Source: Actinomycetota bacterium (lineage in GTDB: Bacteria; Actinomycetota; Actinomycetes; Actinomycetales; Actinomycetaceae). From it: DNA of 5,878 nucleotides. The first letter of the stretch is position 1; each line of letters opens with the position of its first letter. The stretch is taken from contig JAHYYD010000144.1 in the NCBI GenBank assembly GCA_019425105.1, positions 1 through 5,878 of the forward strand, read 5' to 3'. Both the position numbers and the translations under genes were made by a program. Below the pieces are notes generated by a model, which was not told where the DNA came from, ran no database searches, and worked only from the letters and a program-made list of their open reading frames with translations. This document shows, piece by piece, positions 1 to 5,807 of the stretch.

Positions 1-523
1 ACTCGGTGTAGGACATGTCGAGCGTCTTGTAGTCGTGCTCGAAGTCCACCCAGCGCGCCTGGCGGGTAACGTATTCTTCCCATTCCTTCGTGTAGCGCAG
101 GACGGAGGAGCGACAGGCGGCGTTGAACGCCTCGATGCCGACACCACCCTCACGGGTGATCTCGGTGACGTCCTCGATGCCGAGCTGGCGCTGGGCCTCA
201 AGCTCGGCGGGCAGGCCGTGCGTGTCCCAGCCGAAGCGGCGCTCGACGCGGTGGCCTTTCATGGTCTGGTAGCGGCCCACAACGTCCTTGACGTAGCCGG
301 TCAGCAGGTGACCGTAGTGGGGCAGGCCGTTGGCGAAAGGCGGGCCATCGTAGAACACGAACTCGTTGGAGCCATGCTCGCCGGCGTCACGCATCTCAAT
401 GGACTTGCGGAAGGTGTCGTCGCTGGCCCAGAACGCCAGGGTGCCCTCTTCCATCGTGGGGAAGGAAGGGCTGGGGTCCACCTCGTCTTGCCGGTGGCGG
501 GGGTAGAAGCCGTGCTTCGTCAT
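1..523 (-). CDS. ileS: Isoleucyl-tRNA synthetase, type 2 (N-terminal part, runs off window)
   Basis: Cytoplasmic class I aminoacyl-tRNA synthetase that charges tRNA-Ile with isoleucine. Only the first 174 residues are here; full-length family members are about 1,050-1,100 residues. It begins with ATG at 523-521. Residues 57-72 ([16 protein letters not shown]) hold the ATP-binding HIGH signature as HYGH (69-72). [10 protein letters not shown] follows at 98-107 and the ARWVDF segment at 156-161. GLPHYGH rather than the SIHIGH of E. coli-type enzymes points to the eukaryote-like type 2 group, common in actinobacteria. That group includes naturally mupirocin-resistant enzymes. The ribosome binding site GAGGA (533-529) sits 5 bases before the ATG, inside the hairpin of the T-box leader, so expression is likely set by tRNA-Ile charging. 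Editing domain, KMSKS motif and anticodon-binding domain lie outside the window. Identity is very secure; the resistance phenotype is inference. Confidence 0.96.
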   Translation of the reverse strand, partial: MTKHGFYPRHRQDEVDPSPSFPTMEEGTLAFWASDDTFRKSIEMRDAGEHGSNEFVFYDGPPFANGLPHYGHLLTGYVKDVVGRYQTMKGHRVERRFGWDTHGLPAELEAQRQLGIEDVTEITREGGVGIEAFNAACRSSVLRYTKEWEEYVTRQARWVDFEHDYKTLDMSYTE

Positions 524-527
524 GAGT

Positions 528-560
528 GTCCTCGTCTCGCGCCTATACAGGGACGAGGAC
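528..560 (-). promoter_or_regulatory. Ribosome-binding-site sequestering hairpin of the ileS T-box
   Basis: GTCCTCGTC (560-552) is the exact reverse complement of GACGAGGAC (536-528). This gives a 9-bp stem with a 15-base loop that buries the GAGGA ribosome binding site (533-529) just before the ileS ATG. This is the expected OFF structure of a translational T-box. I did not find an obvious strand swap between this stem and the T-box helix, so how tRNA binding opens it cannot be settled by eye. Confidence 0.8.
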
Positions 561-742
561 CGGCGTCGCCGGCACCCGCGGTACCACCCCGCTTGCCGCT
601 CCCTTACCGGGTGCGGCCGCTTCGTTGGGGCTGTGTCGGGCCCTCCCGTCCGGTTCTACTGGAGGGAACGAGGCCGTGGCCGGCTCTCGTGCTCCTCTTT
701 CTTCCGGATGCTCCCCGGTGATACCCCGCTGGAGCGGGCCGG
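528..742 (-). promoter_or_regulatory. Isoleucine T-box riboswitch in the ileS leader
   Basis: The leader binds uncharged tRNA-Ile and switches on ileS. Read on the minus strand, a short Stem I is formed by CCGG (742-739) with CCGG (718-715), enclosing CCCGC (738-734) with GCGGG (729-725). The unpaired 3' side carries the specifier ATC (722-720), an isoleucine codon. A further helix pairs CCCTCC (666-661) with GGGAGG (647-642), with AGTAGAACC in its loop. The T-box GGGTGGTACCGCG covers 589-577. Its bulge TGGT (586-583) is complementary to ACCA, the acceptor end expected for tRNA-Ile with discriminator A73. GCACCC (614-609) can close this domain with GGGTGC (577-572). There is no terminator with a T run; the ribosome binding site is in a hairpin, so control is probably translational, as known for actinobacterial ileS leaders. 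The outer boundaries are approximate. Confidence 0.92.
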
Positions 743-758
743 ATCATAGCGAGAAACA

Positions 759-764
759 AGTGTA
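759..764 (-). promoter_or_regulatory. Candidate -10 box for ileS
   Basis: TACACT (764-759, minus strand) fits the TANNNT pattern. A start about 7 bases further on, near 752, would put the transcript 5' end just ahead of T-box Stem I at 742. No convincing -35 hexamer was found at the expected distance, so this rests on position and the -10 match alone. Confidence 0.35.
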
Positions 765-904
765 GCGAAGAAACTGCCCCTCGCCCACCGGGGGAGCGTC
801 TGCCTGCACACAGCACACCCGCGAGCACTCGGCGTCGCGTGCACAGACGATGGTCTGGTGGGCCGTCGTCGGCGCGTGACCGCGGCGGCTTGGGTCTCCT
901 GTCC
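765..904. other. Divergent intergenic spacer
   Basis: This GC-rich stretch lies between the ileS leader and the permease promoter. I see no conserved gene, RNA gene, clear inverted repeat or recognisable operator in it. The open frames that cross it on both strands are short, overlap one another and have no ribosome binding site. Confidence 0.5.
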
Positions 905-910
905 TAGAGT
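905..910 (+). promoter_or_regulatory. Candidate -10 box giving a leaderless permease mRNA
   Basis: TAGAGT matches TANNNT and ends 6 bases before the GTG start at 917. Transcription would therefore begin at or next to the start codon. No purine-rich ribosome binding site lies at a normal distance from that GTG, which agrees with leaderless translation, common in actinobacteria. No good -35 is seen at 882-887. Confidence 0.4.
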
Positions 911-916
911 TGTGGG

Positions 917-1927
917 GTGAGTTCGACGGATACGAGAGGCCCGGCGCGCCCGTGGGGTGCGCTCATTGGCGCGCTGTTTCTCATTGCGTTGATCGCCGTG
1001 TGGGCAACACAGGGGACTCTATCTGGGACAGGTCTACCCGTCGGCCGCGCCGCAACGATCGCCGTCGGCATGACGCTGCAGGCGATTCCTTTCCTGCTCC
1101 TGGGCGTGTTCGTCGCCGAGCTCATCGAAGCATTCATCTCCCCCGCGCTCATCGCGCGTGTATTCCCGAGGAATCCGATTGCCTCCGTTGCCGCTGCGCT
1201 TCTAGCGGCTTTCCTGCTCCCCGTATGTGATTGCTCGGCGGTGCCGATCTTCCGCTCCCTGTTGCGCAAGGGTGTTCCACTCTCGGCAGCCACGACCCTC
1301 ATGCTGGCTTCTCCCGCCATCAACCCGCTGGTGATTGCGTCGACCTACTACGCGTTTGGCTCATGGCCGTTGGTCGCCACGCGTATCGGACTGAGCGTTA
1401 TTGTTGCTCTCTCGGTTGGCCTGTCGATGCTGGTCGCTTCCCCGCGGGCGCTGCGGGCGGATGGCGCCTTCCATGACGGCGATGCGTGCGGCTGTGAGGG
1501 TGGCTGCGCGGTGCCGGATCGATCCTTTTTCGGCGTGCTGGGTGCGACAGGGCAGTCTTTCGGCAGGATTCTGCCGTATCTGCTCGGTGGCGTTGCGGCG
1601 TCGACGCTGGCTCAAGTGCTATGGCCGGTGTCTTCTCTGCTCGCGGGGCTTCCCGCGCCCGCAGCACTGGCCCTGATGATGGGTGCCGGTTTTGCGTTGT
1701 CTCTGTGTTCATCCTCTGACGCAGTGATTGCCCGTTCTCTCGCTTCGTTGGCGCCCACGGGCGCGCTGATGGGTTTCATGGTGTACGGGCCGATGATGGA
1801 TGTGAAGAATGTGGCGCTCCTGGCCTCTCAGTTCCGGGGTGCGTTTGTGGTCCGTTTGTTCGTGACGGTGAGCGTGGCTGCTGCCACCGTGATTGGCTGC
1901 GCCTGGTGGGCGGGGGTGCTGTCGTGA
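917..1927 (+). CDS. UPF0718/DUF318 (ArsP_1-like) permease
   Basis: Integral membrane protein of 336 residues with about eight hydrophobic segments, in two halves. It belongs to the family of Bacillus YcgR and E. coli YraQ. The diagnostic stretch is LPVCDCSAVPIFRSLLRKGV (101-120), followed by LMLASPAINPLVIASTYYAF (128-147). The second half carries CSSSDAVIARSL (264-275) and FMVYGPMMDVKN (287-298). Cys104 and Cys106 in the CDC motif are conserved in the family. The polar loop joining the halves (about 176-202) contains HDGDACGCEGGC, one His and three Cys that could bind metal. The GTG start at 917 gives a sensible N-terminus before the first membrane helix. The stop overlaps the next gene by four bases. 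The substrate is unknown; relatives include an organoarsenical exporter (ArsP), but most members are uncharacterised. Family is confident; a role in metal or metalloid transport is inference. Confidence 0.9.
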   Translation: MSSTDTRGPARPWGALIGALFLIALIAVWATQGTLSGTGLPVGRAATIAVGMTLQAIPFLLLGVFVAELIEAFISPALIARVFPRNPIASVAAALLAAFLLPVCDCSAVPIFRSLLRKGVPLSAATTLMLASPAINPLVIASTYYAFGSWPLVATRIGLSVIVALSVGLSMLVASPRALRADGAFHDGDACGCEGGCAVPDRSFFGVLGATGQSFGRILPYLLGGVAASTLAQVLWPVSSLLAGLPAPAALALMMGAGFALSLCSSSDAVIARSLASLAPTGALMGFMVYGPMMDVKNVALLASQFRGAFVVRLFVTVSVAAATVIGCAWWAGVLS

Positions 1928-2775
1928 GGGTTATGGATCGCCTGGCCCCGGTCGCCGAGTCCTTGTCGTTGGCTTGCCTCGGCGCTGGCTTGCTGTGGCT
2001 GTCGCTGTCGGGTCGCTATGCATCGTTCGTCCCGCCTTCCGCGCGTCTCGGGATCATCGCCTCGGGAGTGTGTCTGCTCGCGTGCTCGCTCGCTCTGTCT
2101 GCTCGACTCGGGTCCGCCGACCACGAGCACACCGACAGTGCTCACACTCGTCGCGCTCTCTCGCGCGCCCTTGTGGCGCTCCTTGCGAGTGCTCTGATCG
2201 TTCTTCCTTTCCGAGTCTCTCCCTCGGAGTTGGCATCGACCGCGTGGAACGCTCGTGTGGCTGACGCAGGCACGAGCCCCGGCCTCGACGCTGGGGACGA
2301 TGGGGACGACTCTGCATCGGCGTCCACCACCCAGGGGGAGGCCTCCCCCACCATTACTCCGCAGAGCGGGGACGGCGCATCGGCCTCGTCGTCGGGGAAG
2401 CTGGAGCTGACGACAGATAACTTCTACGATCAGGTTGAGGAGTTGATCGCTCACGGGCGCGCGCACGACGGCGATCACATCGATCTCGTCGGTTTTGTGA
2501 TGAGCCCTGAGGCGGCTCGCGCACAGGCGTCGATTCCTCGCGTGACGGAGGATGACAGTTTCGCGGTGGCCCGCATGGCTATCTGGTGCTGTGCTGCTGA
2601 CGCGTACCCGATTGGTTTCGTTGTTCGGTGGTCCGGCCCCGCGCCCGAGGCGGATAGCTGGGTTCACGTGAGCGGTACGCTGCGCCTGCGCGGCACGAAG
2701 GCGCTCGTCATCGATGCTGATTCGGTTGAGGTGACCGATGCGCCGAATCCGGAGTTCGTGATTCAGTCGCGTTGA
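1924..2775 (+). CDS. TIGR03943/DUF1980 membrane partner of the DUF318 permease
   Basis: A 283-residue protein resembling Bacillus YcgQ, the usual neighbour of YcgR-type permeases. It has three predicted membrane helices at about 12-31, 40-62 and 80-97. An acidic, Ser/Thr-rich linker spans about 112-158 and a C-terminal domain lies at 160-283. That domain contains ARMAIWCCAADAYPIGFVVRW (within 216-236) with the paired Cys222-Cys223 typical of DUF1980, then WVHVSGTL (246-253). The loop between helices 2 and 3 has HEHTDSAH (67-74), a possible metal-binding patch. I chose the GTG at 1924 because it overlaps the upstream stop (GTGA, 1924-1927), which implies translational coupling; GGGGG at 1911-1915 could act as its ribosome binding site. 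ATG 1933 is an alternative, with GAGGG only 2 bases away. Function is unknown; it presumably forms a complex with the permease. The last 23 codons recur, diverged, at 4117-4185. Confidence 0.86.
   Translation: MRVMDRLAPVAESLSLACLGAGLLWLSLSGRYASFVPPSARLGIIASGVCLLACSLALSARLGSADHEHTDSAHTRRALSRALVALLASALIVLPFRVSPSELASTAWNARVADAGTSPGLDAGDDGDDSASASTTQGEASPTITPQSGDGASASSSGKLELTTDNFYDQVEELIAHGRAHDGDHIDLVGFVMSPEAARAQASIPRVTEDDSFAVARMAIWCCAADAYPIGFVVRWSGPAPEADSWVHVSGTLRLRGTKALVIDADSVEVTDAPNPEFVIQSR
2708..2775 (+). repeat. Direct repeat, copy A (3' end of the DUF1980 gene)
   Basis: These 68 bases match 4118-4185 at 59 positions (about 87 percent), with the first 36 bases identical. This copy is the functional end of the intact gene. 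The copies lie 1,410 bases apart and bracket the lipoprotein gene. Confidence 0.92.
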
Positions 2776-2779
2776 GGTC

Positions 2780-2808
2780 GTGAGACGACGATCCGAGCGT
2801 CGACTCAC
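2780..2808 (+). terminator. Strong hairpin after the permease operon
   Basis: GTGAG-A-CGACG (2780-2790) pairs with CGTCG-A-CTCAC (2798-2808). This gives ten pairs around one A-A mismatch and a 7-base loop, starting 5 bases after the stop codon. There is no T run after it, which is common for terminators in high-GC actinobacteria. It separates the operon from the lipoprotein gene. Confidence 0.6.
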
Positions 2809-2843
2809 ATGTCCAAACAGTCCCCCGCGCCGACTAATATGCG

Positions 2844-2849
2844 TATACT
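2844..2849 (+). promoter_or_regulatory. Candidate -10 box for the lipoprotein gene
   Basis: TATACT lies in a local AT-rich patch (2834-2858) that stands out from GC-rich surroundings, 40 bases before the chosen start. TAATAT at 2835-2840 is a second, weaker option. No clear -35 is visible at 2821-2826. The hairpin just upstream supports a separate transcript. Confidence 0.45.
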
Positions 2850-2888
2850 CTCATACATCGGATCAACAGTTACATGCCAAGGGTCGCC

Positions 2889-4010
2889 ATGTTTCGAAAC
2901 GTCATCACCGCCGCACTCAGCTTGTCCTGCGTACTCGCTATGAGCGCCTGCGTTCCCAGGACCACTGCGCCAGAGGCAGCACCATCCCCGGCGACCACGA
3001 CGACATCTACGCCCACGACACCGAGCGCACAACCCGACTCCCCGTCGCCGAGCGCCGTAGCTCGCGACCCCCTCGAGGACAAACCGATGCACGGACTCAT
3101 CATCGGGGACTCCCTCGTTGACCCCTATAACCCTCGCAGAACTGACTCACGCTTCCGAGCAATCGACCCCACCACGGGGCAGGTGGTTGCCATGCGCATA
3201 TTTCGATCGAAGCCTGTCGACGAAAACGACGATTTGATCTCTGGCCACGACTGCGCCTTTAACGACTGCTATTCCCGTGATTTTTCGTACCGCACGCGCA
3301 TATGGGCCAAGAATTTGACATCTGCCGAGCACGTCGGATACTACGATACCGACGCCGACATCACGGACGTATCTGCCATGGTGCCGCTCCTCGACACAGA
3401 CGCTCATTATTACGATAGCTCCCCAACCTTCTCAGCCGACAATTACTTCTACTTTATGCGGGAATACCTTGAAGATGACGGCACACGCTCAATGTATTAT
3501 CGCGTCGCAATCGGCAGCACAACGCCGGAACTCGTGCTCACTATCGAACCGTCAGACTCTCGCGATCGTCATCTCAATTTGCTGGCTGGAACGGATCTCA
3601 CGACGGACATAGGTACGGGATGGGCGCAAGGAAACGACGTGAACCACCTGTGCGCAGGCATCAACTCGAGCATCTCAAAAGATAACAAGTGCTTCGACAT
3701 AGACAACGACCTAGGGATCTTCAGCTACACCGCGACGGACACCACTACTCGCGCCAAGTTGCTCCCGGGCTCCTACTACGAGCCAAAGAGCCTCTACAAA
3801 CCCTACGACGACCCGAGAAAGTATCGACTGTTCGACGGCTACAGGATTATCGTCAGTCCCGACGCTCAGCAACTCGCGTTTGTCATGTGGGACAAAACGC
3901 ACACAGACTATTACCTTCACATCCTCAACGTTGATGGGACCGGCGATCACACAATCCCCGTCGTTGATGACGGTATCAACGGCTATGGTCCAGTCGCCTG
4001 GTTCGACTGA
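2889..4010 (+). CDS. Predicted lipoprotein with beta-propeller-like (PD40/TolB-like) repeats
   Basis: A 373-residue protein, not assigned to a named family. It has a lipoprotein signal: MFRN, a hydrophobic core, and LAMSAC ending at the putative lipidated Cys21. It should therefore be anchored on the outer face of the membrane. Residues about 22-60 are a Thr/Pro/Ser-rich tether. At least two segments resemble WD40-like PD40 blades. The clearer is SPDAQQLAFVMWD near 323-335, followed by LHILNVDGTGDHTIPV. The weaker begins FSADNYFYFMREY near 181. Cysteines in HDCAFNDC and in the LCAG/KCF region could form disulfides. I prefer ATG 2889, because AAGGG lies about 6 bases before it; ATG 2874 adds five residues and has no ribosome binding site. 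Many codons end in A or T, unlike the neighbouring genes, which suggests acquisition. It is flanked by the DUF1980 end repeats. Ligand and role are unknown; binding or surface scaffolding is a guess. Confidence 0.8.
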   Translation: MFRNVITAALSLSCVLAMSACVPRTTAPEAAPSPATTTTSTPTTPSAQPDSPSPSAVARDPLEDKPMHGLIIGDSLVDPYNPRRTDSRFRAIDPTTGQVVAMRIFRSKPVDENDDLISGHDCAFNDCYSRDFSYRTRIWAKNLTSAEHVGYYDTDADITDVSAMVPLLDTDAHYYDSSPTFSADNYFYFMREYLEDDGTRSMYYRVAIGSTTPELVLTIEPSDSRDRHLNLLAGTDLTTDIGTGWAQGNDVNHLCAGINSSISKDNKCFDIDNDLGIFSYTATDTTTRAKLLPGSYYEPKSLYKPYDDPRKYRLFDGYRIIVSPDAQQLAFVMWDKTHTDYYLHILNVDGTGDHTIPVVDDGINGYGPVAWFD

Positions 4011-4046
4011 TCCCACCATTCGTGCGAGACGAACGCCGACTCCACG

Positions 4047-4074
4047 ATCCACGTCTCTCTGAGAACACGTGGAT
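4047..4074 (+). terminator. Inverted repeat after the lipoprotein gene
   Basis: ATCCACGT (4047-4054) and ACGTGGAT (4067-4074) are exact reverse complements with a 12-base loop, 37 bases after the stop codon at 4010. It could be a terminator, but there is no T run and the stem is short. It also lies within the presumed junction between the lipoprotein segment and the gene remnant. Confidence 0.35.
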
Positions 4075-4110
4075 GTTGAGACGGGTGGAGCGACGCGCGC
4101 AGAGGTGGAG

Positions 4111-4185
4111 CCGTTCATCATCGATGCTGATTCGGTTGAGGTGACCGATGCGCTAAATCCTGAGTTCGTGGTTCAGCAACGCTAA
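4111..4185 (+). pseudogene. Remnant 3' end of a second DUF1980-type gene
   Basis: The frame reads PFIIDADSVEVTDALNPEF (4111-4167), then VVQQR and TAA at 4183-4185. It parallels the last 23 residues of the intact gene that ends at 2775. The frame stays open upstream only to 4063, where TGA (4060-4062) closes it, and has no credible start or ribosome binding site. Sequence before 4111 does not clearly match the intact gene. Most base differences are synonymous or conservative (Pro to Leu, Ile to Val, Ser to Gln), and the stop differs (TAA versus TGA). The divergence thus looks like that of another strain's or species' allele, not random decay. It is probably a leftover allele end after recombination or duplication, not an expressed gene. 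Confidence 0.8.
4118..4185 (+). repeat. Direct repeat, copy B (gene remnant)
   Basis: Partner of 2708-2775. It is identical over its first 36 bases (4118-4153), then has nine scattered mismatches and no gaps, so the reading frame is kept through the stop codon. Confidence 0.92.
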
Positions 4186-4218
4186 CTCCCAATATAAGGT
4201 GTCGCAGCTCACTTACCT

Positions 4219-4249
4219 TGTTTATGTCCGTAACTTCGGACACAAAACA
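4219..4249 (+). promoter_or_regulatory. Palindrome, candidate operator upstream of the sugar porter
   Basis: TGTCCG (4225-4230) and CGGACA (4237-4242) are exact inverted repeats separated by TAACTT. TGTTT and AAAACA on the flanks extend the symmetry imperfectly. It sits in the AT-richer part of the spacer, about 77 bases before the porter start. TAACTT (4231-4236) itself fits TANNNT, so a bound repressor could cover a promoter there. The 18-base core looks like a dimeric regulator site, but I cannot name the regulator. It could instead act in RNA as a short hairpin terminator for upstream transcripts, since its 6-bp stem is followed by AAAA, not TTTT, on this strand. Confidence 0.45.
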
Positions 4250-4318
4250 GTGGGCGTAGCGTGAGGAATGCGCACACGGCAGGCGCGGGCGCATCACCAC
4301 ACCTTCAAGGATGAAGAC

Positions 4319-5767
4319 ATGTCATCGACAACCACACTCACACCCCGCGAGAAGCAAGCGAGGCGCTACGCAACGACTCTCGCTCTCATCGCCACCCTCG
4401 GCCCCTTCTTCTACGGATTCGAGGGCATGGTCCTCAACGCCGCCATTAAGGCCGTGGGATCCACCTTCGAGCTCGGCGCACTACTTCAGGGCGTTGCGGG
4501 CGCGGCAGGTGTCATCGGCGGCCTGATCGGTGCCCTCGCCGCAGGACGCATCTCCGACAAGATCGGCCGCAAGACCACTCTCATGTGGGTCGGTCCCTTC
4601 CTGCTTTTTGAGGCCCTCCTCGGCCCCATCTCTCCCCTCCTGGGCAGTTTCGGCTATCCATTCCTGCTCCTGACCCGCATCGTTGGCGGCATCGGCTTCG
4701 GCGCGGCGACCACGGTTGCCCCCGGCTACGTCGCTGAGATTGCCCCCGCAGACATCCGCGGGCGTCTCATCGGCTTCCGCCAGCTCGCGATCATCCTGGG
4801 CTTGTTCTTCGCCGGCCTCATCAACACGGCGGTCGTCTCGATCACGGGCGGCGCTGCTAAGCCGGCGTTCGGCGGTCTCATGACCTGGCAGGTCCTCTTC
4901 GCCTGCCTCATCATCCCGGCCCTCCTCTTCGTCATCTTCACGGCGAAGATTCCCGAGTCTCCCCGTTACCTCGTCTCCGTGGGTCGCACCAAGGAGGCCG
5001 AGCAGATCCTGGCCAAGCTGTCCGGCGAGGAAGACCCCGCGGATCGCGCCACGGCCATCGCCCAGTCGCTGACGATCACGGGCGGCGCGAAGCTGTCGAT
5101 CGGACAGATCCTATCCTCGCAGTGGCGCGGCCTCGTGTTTGTCGGCATGGCGATCGCAGCGTTCCAGCAGCTCACCGGCATCAACGGCGTCTTCTTCTAC
5201 TCCAACTCCCTCTTCGCGGCCGTCGGCTTCACCGAGTCGATGGCCCTGGCCCAGACGCTGCTCATCACCGCCTTCAAGATCGTCGGCGTCCTATCGGGCA
5301 TCATGCTGGTGGACCGCGTGGGCCGCAAGCGCATGCTGATCTACGGCGGCACCCTCATCTTCGTGTCGCTGGGCATCGTGGCCACGGTCTTCACGGTCGC
5401 CCCCACCGTCGACGGCAAGCCGGACGTCGCAGACTCCCCGGTCCTGGCGTTCCTGGCGGTCGCGGCGCTGTGTACCTTCCTCCTCGGATTCACCTCTTCG
5501 TGGGGCCCCATCTTCTCCATCGTCATGGGCGAGATGTTCCCCAACTCGATCCGTGGTGGCGCCATGTCGCTCGCATCGGGCGCCGACTTCCTCGTGAACT
5601 TCCTGGTTGTCCTCCTCTTCCCCTTCCTCATCGGCTGGTCGCCCGCTGGCACCTACTGGATCTACTGCGCCTTCGGCGTCCTCGCGGTCATCTTCACGGC
5701 GAAGTTCCTCACCGAGACCAGCGGCGCTGAGCTTGAGGATATGGACAAGGTCGTCACCCAGAAGTGA
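4319..5767 (+). CDS. MFS sugar porter (sugar:H+ symporter-like)
   Basis: A 482-residue, 12-helix inner-membrane transporter of the major facilitator superfamily, sugar porter family. Signatures in order: GRISDKIGRK (76-85), GYVAEIAPADIRGRL (136-150), PESPRYL (212-218), QQLTGINGVFFYSNSLF (283-299), DRVGRKRML (332-340) and GEMFPNSIRGGAMS (404-417). By comparison with XylE, Glu35 in GFEG may stand in for the proton-coupling Asp of helix 1, and Gln283, Gln284 and Asn289 match sugar-contacting residues. The conserved substrate Trp of the GPxxW motif appears to be Ser400 here (GPIFS, 396-400), and the C-terminal PETKG is reduced to TETSG. I chose ATG 4319, which has AAGGA 7 bases upstream; ATG 4268 adds 17 polar residues and has no properly spaced ribosome binding site. 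The sulfatase gene follows after 40 bases, so the substrate may be a sulfated or mucin-derived sugar. Family is secure; substrate is inferred. Confidence 0.93.
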   Translation: MSSTTTLTPREKQARRYATTLALIATLGPFFYGFEGMVLNAAIKAVGSTFELGALLQGVAGAAGVIGGLIGALAAGRISDKIGRKTTLMWVGPFLLFEALLGPISPLLGSFGYPFLLLTRIVGGIGFGAATTVAPGYVAEIAPADIRGRLIGFRQLAIILGLFFAGLINTAVVSITGGAAKPAFGGLMTWQVLFACLIIPALLFVIFTAKIPESPRYLVSVGRTKEAEQILAKLSGEEDPADRATAIAQSLTITGGAKLSIGQILSSQWRGLVFVGMAIAAFQQLTGINGVFFYSNSLFAAVGFTESMALAQTLLITAFKIVGVLSGIMLVDRVGRKRMLIYGGTLIFVSLGIVATVFTVAPTVDGKPDVADSPVLAFLAVAALCTFLLGFTSSWGPIFSIVMGEMFPNSIRGGAMSLASGADFLVNFLVVLLFPFLIGWSPAGTYWIYCAFGVLAVIFTAKFLTETSGAELEDMDKVVTQK

Positions 5768-5807
5768 GCGCCCTCCCCTTCGATTTCAACGACGAAAAGG
5801 CATTGCA

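Noticed and set aside
35..721. Long plus-strand open frame of 228 codons
   Set aside because: It is antisense to ileS and its T-box leader, which are both strongly supported; it has no ribosome binding site and its translation resembles no known family.
743..748. TATGAT on the minus strand as the ileS -10 box
   Set aside because: It is a better hexamer than TACACT, but a start 7 bases further on would fall inside T-box Stem I and remove part of its 5' strand.
1828..2808. Minus-strand open frame of 326 codons
   Set aside because: It lies opposite the DUF318 and DUF1980 genes, and its Arg/Ser/Gln-rich translation is typical of a high-GC shadow frame.
2708..4185. The direct repeats as target-site duplication of a transposon or phage attachment sites
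   Set aside because: They are too long and too diverged for a target-site duplication, and no transposase, integrase or terminal inverted repeats lie between them. A phage-type att pair would normally share an identical core at a tRNA or gene end next to an integrase.
4268..4318. Upstream ATG adding 17 residues to the sugar porter
   Set aside because: The extra residues are polar and atypical for the family, and GAGGA abuts the ATG with no spacing, whereas ATG 4319 has AAGGA at 7 bases.
5122..5730. Plus-strand open frame of 202 codons inside the porter
   Set aside because: It is an Arg/Pro/His-rich out-of-frame reading of the sugar porter gene, which carries all the family motifs.
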